64,000 bases of DNA, from positions 1 through 64,000 of the forward strand of contig CAJQPA010000003.1 of assembly GCA_905480145.1 (NCBI GenBank). The letters are read 5' to 3'. A program made the translations under genes and the position numbers. Each line of letters opens with the position of its first letter. The first letter of the stretch is position 1. The stretch is from an uncultured Flavobacteriales bacterium. GTDB taxonomy: Bacteria > Bacteroidota > Bacteroidia > Flavobacteriales_D > Crocinitomicaceae. The notes under the pieces are model-generated. The model was not told the origin of the DNA. It saw only the letters and a list, made by a program, of their open reading frames with translations, and made no database searches. Of this stretch, positions 18,070 to 25,656 are shown one piece after another.

Positions 18070-18876
18070 TTAATTCATTTGTAAATTTAGGTCTGTACTT
18101 TCAAATATTTTATTTGCCGAGTCTGCATGAAACCCCATAAACATTTCTCCTTTTTCGTTTTCAAATCTTCTAGCGAATTCATAAAAACAGGTAGGAATAG
18201 AATAACTCCCTTCTTCAAAGTTCATTTCTTGTATATCGGCTAATGTACTCGACTGCTCCAACAATAGCTCAGCAGAGCCTTTTACTTCTCCACCAGAAAT
18301 ATTTAATGGGTATCCTGAATCTTTAACAAATTCATTCACATCTTGAATAGTTTCGAATTGTTCTAACGAGTTAACAAATACCGTAAAATGATTAACACGA
18401 ACACCATAAGCATAAGTCCAAGCTGCATATTCAGACTCAGCACGAAGGGTTTGATAAAGTTCATATGAAACATTCTCCCATAACCTTCCCATAGTGGCTA
18501 GATTAGTTCTAAATATGGATGGGTCAACAGAGTTTAAAGCATTATTAATGATGCATTCCAATTGAGTTGAGCACTGCTCCAACATCAACTGACTGATAAA
18601 AACCAATGGTGCATTGTCATCATTTTTATTTTGATAGTGCTTTGCTTCCAATTTTTTCTCAGGAAACTCATAGGTCATTACTTCCTCATAACCACAGTCA
18701 ATAAAAGAAGCTGCAACTGCATCTATACAAATTCTAGGATCGTTAAATGTTCGCAAAGCGATATGATCATTTTTTAATTTCCCATGGGTAGAAAATAAGT
18801 CATGAATCGTTTGAGCCGAAGGTGTAATTTTCGTATACTCATCCCAAAGAGTGTCAATTAAAGCTGTTGTTTTCAT
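18070..18876 (-). CDS. DUF1338 / HglS-like 2-oxoadipate dioxygenase-decarboxylase family
   Basis: The ATG at 18876 is chosen over an upstream in-frame TTG, giving 268 residues. The protein matches the DUF1338 family of the vicinal-oxygen-chelate fold. Expected iron ligands are in place: His38 in NDHIALRTF, His163 in VNHFTVFV and Glu233 in CFYEFARRF, with Arg42 as the substrate-binding residue. In Pseudomonas putida HglS the equivalents are His70, His226, Glu294 and Arg74. HglS converts 2-oxoadipate to D-2-hydroxyglutarate in lysine catabolism. This protein is of the shorter family type, so its substrate is inferred. The downstream fusion gene begins 79 bases later. Confidence 0.85.
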   Translation of the reverse strand: MKTTALIDTLWDEYTKITPSAQTIHDLFSTHGKLKNDHIALRTFNDPRICIDAVAASFIDCGYEEVMTYEFPEKKLEAKHYQNKNDDNAPLVFISQLMLEQCSTQLECIINNALNSVDPSIFRTNLATMGRLWENVSYELYQTLRAESEYAAWTYAYGVRVNHFTVFVNSLEQFETIQDVNEFVKDSGYPLNISGGEVKGSAELLLEQSSTLADIQEMNFEEGSYSIPTCFYEFARRFENEKGEMFMGFHADSANKIFESTDLNLQMN

Positions 18877-18897
18877 TATTATTATTTTTATACAGTG

Positions 18898-18931
18898 CAA
18901 AATTAACTCAACTGACTCAACTTAAAGACAA
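18898..18931 (-). promoter_or_regulatory. Promoter candidate for the DUF1338 operon
   Basis: On the minus strand TTG and TAATTTTG are separated by 23 bases, the upper limit of the usual spacing, and lie about 22 bases upstream of the start codon at 18876. The region is shared with the divergent Lrp/AsnC gene and is the likely site of regulation. Confidence 0.5.
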
Positions 18932-19027
18932 AAAAAACATACTTTAACTTCAAAATAGTGTTTTTGTGTTATTTTGATTAATTTAACAGTAGATAAAGTA
19001 GCATTTAATTATTTCACCTGTATTTTT

Positions 19028-19498
19028 ATGATTCTAAATAATCAACTTGATTTTATTGACGAAGAAATTCTAAACTTACTACAGAAGGATTCTCGAATTT
19101 CATTCTTGAGAATTGCCGATAAATTAAAGGTGTCAAACTCTTTAGTTCATCAACGAATATCCAAATTAAAAGCAAGGGGTATTATCGAAAATTTTGGAAT
19201 TAGAATCAATCAACAAGCTTTAGGGTATACAACTGGCGTATACATGGGAATTGTTCTTAAAGAAGCACGAATTTCAGATTTTGTCACCAAAGAACTGGAG
19301 AAAATCCCTGAGATAATAGAATGTGATTTAGTTTCTGGACAATACGCGATTTTCGTAAAGATTGTCGCTATGAACAACGAGCATCTTCGAACAATCATTT
19401 ACGACAAGGTACATGTTATAAAAGGTGTGGGCAGCACGAATACTTTTTTCTCATTCAACAAAGAATTTCAAAGAAGTGCGCCAATTCGACTGAAGTAA
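19028..19498 (+). CDS. Lrp/AsnC family transcriptional regulator
   Basis: The ATG at 19028 is preferred over a TTG at 18974, giving 156 residues. An N-terminal winged helix (about 5-60; FIDEEILNLLQKDSRIS, IADKLKVSNSLVHQRISKLKARG) is followed by the RAM effector-binding domain (about 70-145; GYTTGVYMGIVL, SGQYAIFVKI). Members of this family sense amino acids such as leucine, lysine or asparagine as octamers. The gene is divergent from the DUF1338/SerA-SerB/dehydrogenase operon with 151 bases between starts, so it probably controls that operon and itself. The ligand is unknown; lysine is a reasonable guess. Confidence 0.9.
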   Translation: MILNNQLDFIDEEILNLLQKDSRISFLRIADKLKVSNSLVHQRISKLKARGIIENFGIRINQQALGYTTGVYMGIVLKEARISDFVTKELEKIPEIIECDLVSGQYAIFVKIVAMNNEHLRTIIYDKVHVIKGVGSTNTFFSFNKEFQRSAPIRLK

Positions 19499-19509
19499 AA
19501 TTGAGGATA

Positions 19510-20280
19510 CTATTTTTCAGCGATGTAAAACAAATCGATGCATTCATCATTTGCTTCGGCCACAAAGTAGTCCTCTAATTTAATGTGAGCACCACTATCG
19601 CTTAACTTATTTCTATTTCTTCTATTCAAAATATCGTAAGGTACTTGTAACATCCAACGGGGCAGATTATACTGAAGATTTAAGACATCAAAACGCATAA
19701 TTTTGCGCACTGATGCTTTGTTCTCCGCATAATACTTCATTGCAATATCGTTTCCAAAAACACCATTTTTTTGAACGCTTGAAAAGTCTACCAATAATAA
19801 ATCATTCAATTCAGAAACAGTATACTCTCTTATGTGCCATGGGTTTCTTGTCAAAGACATTTTCTTATTCGGTGTGGTATGAATAAACTTACCTCCTGGT
19901 TTCAGAACACGATGTATTTCTTTCACGAATACATCATCTTTCTGAATATGCTCAATTACTTGAAAAGATACTACAAAGTCAAAATGATTATCTGGCAAGT
20001 CAGTCAATGGTGGAACATTCATTTGTCGGAACTCCACATTCTCAATTTCTTTTGCTGCTTTCGCACCCACTTGAGATTCAAATTTATCGATTGTTAAAAA
20101 TGAATCGGCTTGATTGCTGAGTAATTCAATGCCATAACCACTTCCAGTTCCAATTTCTAAAACTTTTCCTGACACCAGCTTAGCTGCCTCGACATAGGCA
20201 AGATAACTTCGCTGAAACACAAAATTATCAGAAACATCTGATTGCGAAACACGTTCCGCAGTTTGAATTTTATTACTCAT
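19510..20280 (-). CDS. Class I SAM-dependent methyltransferase
   Basis: This 256-residue cytoplasmic protein has a Rossmann methyltransferase core: motif I LEIGTGSGYGIELL (about 41-54), the acidic motif LTIDKFES, and VSFQVIEHIQKDD followed by EIHRVLKPGGKFIHTTPN. The core resembles UbiE/Bioc-like methyltransferases of the Methyltransf_11 type. The substrate is not identifiable. It is convergent with the Lrp gene and lies upstream of nothing obviously functionally linked. A TATTTTTG -7-like box lies at 20311-20318. Confidence 0.85.
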   Translation of the reverse strand: MSNKIQTAERVSQSDVSDNFVFQRSYLAYVEAAKLVSGKVLEIGTGSGYGIELLSNQADSFLTIDKFESQVGAKAAKEIENVEFRQMNVPPLTDLPDNHFDFVVSFQVIEHIQKDDVFVKEIHRVLKPGGKFIHTTPNKKMSLTRNPWHIREYTVSELNDLLLVDFSSVQKNGVFGNDIAMKYYAENKASVRKIMRFDVLNLQYNLPRWMLQVPYDILNRRNRNKLSDSGAHIKLEDYFVAEANDECIDLFYIAEK

Positions 20281-20341
20281 AATTTAAAAGCTTAATTCTT
20301 TCAACCTCCACAAAAATAGTAAGATTTGGTTTAGTAATGCA

Positions 20342-21604
20342 TTAATGTGAGACCCAAAGCGTAGGATTAAGACACGTTACTGCACTTCCCGTTACCTTGT
20401 GCAATTCGAAGTGTACCAATGACATGTTTTGCTTGTCTACAGAAAGCAGAGAACCAATAACTTTTTTGGTGCCTACATTGTCTCCTTTCTCAATGTATAC
20501 ATCCTTGAGGTTGCTATAGACTGTTCGGTAGTTACCATGCTTCAAAATAACTACTTTTCCTGCTCCAGGAATATTTAAAATACTGGTTACTTCACCATCA
20601 AAAACTGCTCTTACTTGTGCGTTTTTAGGAGTACTGATATCAATACCTCTATTGTTCGTAAATACATTCTTTAAAGTAGGGTGTGGATTCTTTCCAAACT
20701 TCTCGGTGATACTTCCTTTATCAACTGGCCAGGGCAATTTACCTTTATTTCCTTCAAATGATGCACTCAACCTTAATGACTCTTTTGTCAATGCAAAATT
20801 CGGTGCCTTTGCCTCTGATGCTGTTTTGGGTTCATTCTTTCTTCGTGCTTCCTCAGCTCTTTTTCTTCTCGCTTCTGCTTCAGCGATTTCTCTTTGAATT
20901 GCAGCGCTAATTTTATTTCGTAATATCGTCTTTCTTTTCTCTTCTGCCTTCAGTTGAGCAACAAGATCTTGTTCTTGACTTTTAAACTTTAGGTATACTT
21001 TTTCCTGTTCAATCTTATCCTGTTGAATCGCTGCCCGCTCTTTACTTTTTTCGGTAACTATGACTTTTTTATACGCTTTTTCACTTTCAATGGCTTTTAT
21101 TTCTTCCTTAATTAATGCTTGATTTTGTTTAATCACCAAAAACTGCTTTTGTTGTATTTCAGTAATTCGATCAAGATATTTTTTCCTCTTTATCGCTTCA
21201 TAATAACTATCTGAAGAAACAATAGACATCATTTTTCCATACTTGTTGCGGTGCTTATAAGAATAAAGAAGTAACTTCTTATATTGCAATTTCAATGTCT
21301 CAATAAGAGCATGTAAGTCTTTAATTTCTTGCCCTTTTTTTTCAATTGTTAGCTCAGCACTTCGAATTTGATTGTCGTAATTTTTAAGTAAGCGTTCGCG
21401 ATAAATGATTTGATTTTCAATAACTTTCAATTCGCTCAATGAAGTCTTTGTATTTGTTTTAGACTTATTCAGCAAAGATTTTGTGTCAGCAATTTTGCGC
21501 TCAAGCCTAGCTTGATCTTTTTTCAATTTATCACTCGTAGATTGTCCCTGAACACAAAAAGTGAACAGCAATAAAAACACAAGAAGGCTACTTACATTCT
21601 TCAT
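20342..21604 (-). CDS. EnvC-like murein hydrolase activator with degenerate LytM domain
   Basis: A 420-residue periplasmic protein: signal peptide (to about 20), a long coiled coil (about 22-270, rich in Lys, Glu and Gln), then a C-terminal M23/LytM domain (about 290-420). The zinc ligands appear lost. The usual HxGxD reads NRGID, the YxH motif reads YSN, and the last HxH reads LVH in front of FELH. This pattern matches E. coli EnvC-type activators, which switch on amidases rather than cleave peptidoglycan themselves. The gene overlaps the end of the DUF4292 gene upstream by 17 bases, so they are translationally coupled. Confidence 0.85.
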   Translation of the reverse strand: MKNVSSLLVFLLLFTFCVQGQSTSDKLKKDQARLERKIADTKSLLNKSKTNTKTSLSELKVIENQIIYRERLLKNYDNQIRSAELTIEKKGQEIKDLHALIETLKLQYKKLLLYSYKHRNKYGKMMSIVSSDSYYEAIKRKKYLDRITEIQQKQFLVIKQNQALIKEEIKAIESEKAYKKVIVTEKSKERAAIQQDKIEQEKVYLKFKSQEQDLVAQLKAEEKRKTILRNKISAAIQREIAEAEARRKRAEEARRKNEPKTASEAKAPNFALTKESLRLSASFEGNKGKLPWPVDKGSITEKFGKNPHPTLKNVFTNNRGIDISTPKNAQVRAVFDGEVTSILNIPGAGKVVILKHGNYRTVYSNLKDVYIEKGDNVGTKKVIGSLLSVDKQNMSLVHFELHKVTGSAVTCLNPTLWVSH

Positions 21605-22388
21605 AACTCTCCGGAACTACAAAATGAATTGTTTCGTTTTCATTGATTCGAATTTTCTTGTAATCTAATAAAACTTTTATCTCCTGCTTTGGAGTAATAA
21701 TAGTTACTTCAACTATTTTGGGCATCAAAATACCTTCTATCAATTGTCTTGAATTATAATCAATAAAAATGACTGTAGAATCTTCCGGGCTTTCAATTTT
21801 TTGATGCTTCAAAGACTTAAGGTCCTCACTTAACGAATAATAATTAAGGATTTCCCTTTGCTCTTTTCTTTCGTTCTTTTTGATCTCCCTTTTTCGATGA
21901 GAGCAAAGCGTATAAGAGAATGGGTCATTGACTCGAAAATATTTTTTAGCCTTTTCAAAAGCCACCGGCCCTCCAAAAATCATTTCTTCAACATTTTTAA
22001 ACGCAACATCAATTGCAAATTTCTCTTTCAAATAATTCAAACTTTCAGAGACCACACATTTTTCTCTTTTATCCATCAATATAATGGAGTCTTTGGTTAG
22101 GAGTGAGCTATATACTGGAATGCGCGCATAAGTGATTAACGAATGAACTACACTATCTTTTTGCATTCTAACCGAAGTTTTAAAGGAAACATTTTGAGCA
22201 GAATCTGAATACTTCGTGGCAATTTTAGCATAGAATGAGTCAAACGTAATTCCGGCAATACTATCCATTGATTGACGAAGCTGAATCGTTGTTGTTTTTG
22301 GCAACTTAATCAATTCATTTGACTTTCTTGTAGCACAAGAAACAAGAACACTCATTATTAATACTATGACAAAATTTAAGCTCCTCAT
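21588..22388 (-). CDS. DUF4292 lipoprotein
   Basis: This 266-residue lipoprotein (lipobox LVSCA, Cys about residue 18) matches the DUF4292 family, a Bacteroidota group with a LolA/LolB-like half-barrel fold. Visible features are the N-terminal MDSIAGITFDSFYAKIATKY and a long central strand region ending VTIITPKQEIKVLLDYKKI. Its function is unknown. It follows a TPR lipoprotein after seven bases and precedes the EnvC-like gene with overlapping ends. This suggests a role in outer-membrane or cell-wall assembly. Confidence 0.8.
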   Translation of the reverse strand: MRSLNFVIVLIMSVLVSCATRKSNELIKLPKTTTIQLRQSMDSIAGITFDSFYAKIATKYSDSAQNVSFKTSVRMQKDSVVHSLITYARIPVYSSLLTKDSIILMDKREKCVVSESLNYLKEKFAIDVAFKNVEEMIFGGPVAFEKAKKYFRVNDPFSYTLCSHRKREIKKNERKEQREILNYYSLSEDLKSLKHQKIESPEDSTVIFIDYNSRQLIEGILMPKIVEVTIITPKQEIKVLLDYKKIRINENETIHFVVPESYEECK

Positions 22389-22395
22389 TATCTTA

Positions 22396-24093
22396 CTAAT
22401 TATTGGCTATTTTTAATTTCAATTGTTCGTTATTCTTGTCAATCTCTAGCGCTTTCTCCCACCATTCTTTGGCTAAATCAGGGCTTCCTAGTTGCAACTC
22501 TGTGTCACCTAAATGCTCTAATATCAAGTTATCATTTTGGTCCAAATCATAAGCCTTTAAAAATTGGGCTTTTGCTTTATTGAATTCTTCATTTTGTAGG
22601 AGAGTAAATCCATAAGTGTCTATAAACTGTGCTTGATTTGGTGCCATCGTAGTCACTTTTAATGCCAATTGTTTCGCTAATTCCAAATCAATTTTTTCTT
22701 TAGCCAATCTATACGCGAAATTATTTGTTATCAATGCACTTTGTGGATCCGTGCTCATTGCTTTTTGATACTTTTTTTTGGCCAACTCGTAGTCTTTTAA
22801 CCCGAAATAACTATCTCCCAATTGACCATAAAACTCAGCTTTTACTGGATTGTCATTCACAACAAGCTCTACCCCGACAGATAAAACATCGACGGCAACA
22901 TTGTATTTTTTTAATTGATTAGCGCTAACACCATTGAGTAAATAAACCACAGCAATACTAGGATAAAGTAACATACACTCTTTACTGTCGTCAAAAAGCT
23001 CTTCATATTTTTTCGCTTGATACTCCATAATCAATACTTGATTCCATATCGGAAACAAGGTCTCATCATAATTCAGTGCCATTTTGTATGCCTTTAAAGC
23101 AGCCTCTTCCTTATTCGCTCTTAATAAATAATCACCTCGAATAGAATGTGCTTTTGCTTCTTCAGGATGATCAAGAACTAATTCATTGACTAATTCATAA
23201 ACAACAGGATCTATTTTTGATGATGACTCGTGAATTTTGATCAAAATTTTCATCTTCGTATCAATATCTACATCAGAGCATTTAAACGCTAAATCTAATT
23301 GTTTATATGCTTCAGTCTCTTTACGCTGAGAAAGATAAATATCAGCCAGGGCAAGATGAGCTCTTCCATTCATCGGGTCGGCAACGACAAGTTCTTCTAA
23401 CATTGAAACCGCTTTTTGTTCCTCGTTCGTTCTGAAATAATGATCCACATAAGTTGCTATAACCTGTGCGTCTTTTGGATAAGCTTCCTTGGCTAAATCT
23501 AATTCTTCTAGCGCTTTTACAGGATCTTTTTTATCCATGTATAAATTATATTTCTGCACAGACAAACTTGGATTTAATCCTACTTGATCCTCCGTTTTGT
23601 TCAATGCTTCAATTGCCTTATCTAGATCGCCCGTTCGAACCAATGCTTCTGCATAACCATATTGCCATTCAACTTTTCTGGGTTCAATTTCAACAAGTTT
23701 TTCGAAGTTCACCACCGATTCTGGATAGTTCTCTTGCTCGAAATACATGTACGCTAATTCCTGGATGTACCATGTGTTCTTTGGCGATAATTCGTGCGCT
23801 TTAACGATATAAATGGCAGAAGCATCCAAGTTACCTTTTGATAATTCCAATTTGGATAGCGCGTAGTACACGGCATCATCATCTTGTCTAATTAACAAAC
23901 ATTCCTCAAGTTTCTTGATTGCTTCATCAGTTCTACCTTTTGTTTTTAAACGCAGGCCTTGGTGAAATGCGGAAATATACGGGTAATCGTTTTGGCTAAT
24001 TTGATTTTGATCCTCAATAGCCAATTTATTCGTTCCGCATGACGCAAGAATAAAAAATGAAAATATGATATGTATAATTAGTTTATTCATCAA
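22396..24093 (-). CDS. TPR-repeat lipoprotein
   Basis: This 565-residue lipoprotein has a lipobox LASCG (Cys near residue 19). At least twelve tetratricopeptide repeats follow, for example GRTDEAIKKLEECL, ENYPESVVNFEKLVEIEP and PDLAKEWWEKALEIDKNN. TPRs bind partner proteins. The gene overlaps the upstream nucleotidyltransferase gene by 11 bases and is followed by the DUF4292 gene. A scaffold role at the outer membrane is plausible but not demonstrated. Confidence 0.9.
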   Translation of the reverse strand: MMNKLIIHIIFSFFILASCGTNKLAIEDQNQISQNDYPYISAFHQGLRLKTKGRTDEAIKKLEECLLIRQDDDAVYYALSKLELSKGNLDASAIYIVKAHELSPKNTWYIQELAYMYFEQENYPESVVNFEKLVEIEPRKVEWQYGYAEALVRTGDLDKAIEALNKTEDQVGLNPSLSVQKYNLYMDKKDPVKALEELDLAKEAYPKDAQVIATYVDHYFRTNEEQKAVSMLEELVVADPMNGRAHLALADIYLSQRKETEAYKQLDLAFKCSDVDIDTKMKILIKIHESSSKIDPVVYELVNELVLDHPEEAKAHSIRGDYLLRANKEEAALKAYKMALNYDETLFPIWNQVLIMEYQAKKYEELFDDSKECMLLYPSIAVVYLLNGVSANQLKKYNVAVDVLSVGVELVVNDNPVKAEFYGQLGDSYFGLKDYELAKKKYQKAMSTDPQSALITNNFAYRLAKEKIDLELAKQLALKVTTMAPNQAQFIDTYGFTLLQNEEFNKAKAQFLKAYDLDQNDNLILEHLGDTELQLGSPDLAKEWWEKALEIDKNNEQLKLKIANN

Positions 24094-25102
24094 GTTGAGA
24101 ATAATCTCCCAGACTCAAATTACGCGCCAAACCGTTATAATTCGTTTTCGATCCAATCATTGAATCTTTCATCACCAAGTTGCTAATGTTTACTTCGTGT
24201 TGAATAATTGAGTTGGAAATAACTGAACTTGAGATTTTACTGTCATTTCCAATCGACGCATAAGGTCCAACAACAGTATTCGTCAATTCAACATTTTCTC
24301 CAATAAAACAAGGTGGAATAATAATTGAATTAGTGCTTTTAACAGATTTATGAATGTTGTTCACACCTTTTAATTCTTCATTTTTCAGAACTTGTTGATT
24401 CGTCTCAACTGTGACTTTCTTGTTTCCACAATCCATCCATTGATCAACTTGACCCGTTTTAAAGATTTTACCTTTTGCCATCATCCCAAGAATACCATCA
24501 TTGATTTGATATTCTCCACCGTGAATGATGTTCTTGTCTAGCACATTTTGAAGTTCTGTCTTAAGTTCTGCTATTTCTTTAAAGTAATAAATTCCGATAA
24601 CCGCCTGATCACTTACAAATTCAGCCGGCTTTTCAACCAACTCTATTATTTCCTTTCTGTCATTTAATTTAACTACACCGTAGGCTTCAGGCTTATCTAC
24701 TTGTTTTACCCAAATCACAGCATCTGCTGACGGGTCTAATTTAAAATCTGCTTGAATCAATGTGTCAGCATAAGCCACAACTGCTGGTCCTGAAAGAGAT
24801 TCTTTTGCACACATAATAGCATGACCAGTTCCCAAAGGTTCATCTTGGCGATATATTGAAGCTTTTGCCCCTAAATCATTCGATAGTTTAGTTAAGCTTT
24901 CGACAACCTCTTCACCAAAAAACGCAGGGTCGCCCAAAATAAATGCTACTTCTTCTATTTTCTCTCCCACTACCTCAGCAATATCTTTTACTAAACGATG
25001 AACTATTGGTTGACCTGCTACTGGAATTAATGGTTTTGGAACGGTTAAAGAATGAGGTCGTAATCGGCTGCCTCTGCCCGCCATAGGAACTATAATTTTC
25101 AT
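24083..25102 (-). CDS. Sugar-1-phosphate nucleotidyltransferase
   Basis: The 339-residue protein has the nucleotidyltransferase fold with the signature PMAGRGSRLRPHSLTVPKPLIPVAG (glycine-rich NTP loop and the PKPL motif, about residues 6-30). Other marks are QDEPLGTGHAIMCA, VAYADTLI and VEKPAEF. Its C-terminal part (about 245-330) shows hexapeptide-like left-handed beta-helix repeats. It should activate a sugar phosphate, producing an NDP-sugar; the sugar and nucleotide (dTDP, UDP or GDP) cannot be read. It is cotranscribed with dut (19 bases apart) and with the TPR gene. Confidence 0.88.
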   Translation of the reverse strand: MKIIVPMAGRGSRLRPHSLTVPKPLIPVAGQPIVHRLVKDIAEVVGEKIEEVAFILGDPAFFGEEVVESLTKLSNDLGAKASIYRQDEPLGTGHAIMCAKESLSGPAVVAYADTLIQADFKLDPSADAVIWVKQVDKPEAYGVVKLNDRKEIIELVEKPAEFVSDQAVIGIYYFKEIAELKTELQNVLDKNIIHGGEYQINDGILGMMAKGKIFKTGQVDQWMDCGNKKVTVETNQQVLKNEELKGVNNIHKSVKSTNSIIIPPCFIGENVELTNTVVGPYASIGNDSKISSSVISNSIIQHEVNISNLVMKDSMIGSKTNYNGLARNLSLGDYSQLDE

Positions 25103-25121
25103 AATGTCTTAATTTCTTGTT

Positions 25122-25556
25122 CTATTTTACTCCTGTACTGCCAAATCCTCCTGTACCTCGATCTGTTTCTGTTAGCACCTCTACCTGCTGCCATGCCGCT
25201 TGTTCTACTTTCGCAAAAACAAGTTGAGCAATTCTTTCTCCGTTCTCTATGGTAAATGTCTCGTTCGATAAATTAATCAAGATTACTCCAACCTCACCGC
25301 GATAATCTGCATCGATAGTTCCAGGGGAATTCAAAACAGAAATTCCCTTTTTCAAGGCAAGACCGCTTCTTGGACGAACCTGACATTCATAACCTTCTGT
25401 AATTTCCATAAACAATCCTGTCTTCACCAACGTTCTCTCCAAAGGTTTCAACTCGATTACTTCAGTAATATTTGCACGTATGTCAAGACCTGCTGAAGCA
25501 GACGTTTCATACGCCGGAAGATCGTGATTTGATTTATTGATTATTCTTACGTTCAT
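25122..25556 (-). CDS. dut: dUTP diphosphatase
   Basis: Hydrolyses dUTP to dUMP and diphosphate, keeping uracil out of DNA and feeding thymidylate synthesis. The 144-residue trimeric-type protein contains the conserved motifs: [42 protein letters not shown], and the C-terminal arm [10 protein letters not shown]. It is of standard length. The gene sits between the flippase and nucleotidyltransferase genes. Such placement with envelope genes is common in this phylum although no functional link is obvious. Confidence 0.97.
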   Translation of the reverse strand: MNVRIINKSNHDLPAYETSASAGLDIRANITEVIELKPLERTLVKTGLFMEITEGYECQVRPRSGLALKKGISVLNSPGTIDADYRGEVGVILINLSNETFTIENGERIAQLVFAKVEQAAWQQVEVLTETDRGTGGFGSTGVK

Positions 25557-25656
25557 TCTTTTAATTCTATAGATATTCTAACAACTATCAAAAGTAAGAA
25601 AAAGCAACGCCATCTGAAGTATAAAAATATAAGTTACTAACGTTGAATAGTGGATT

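Noticed and set aside
25122-25556. dUTPase gene as part of an anti-phage island
   Set aside because: It is an ordinary-length housekeeping dut embedded in an envelope gene run; no defence gene is nearby.
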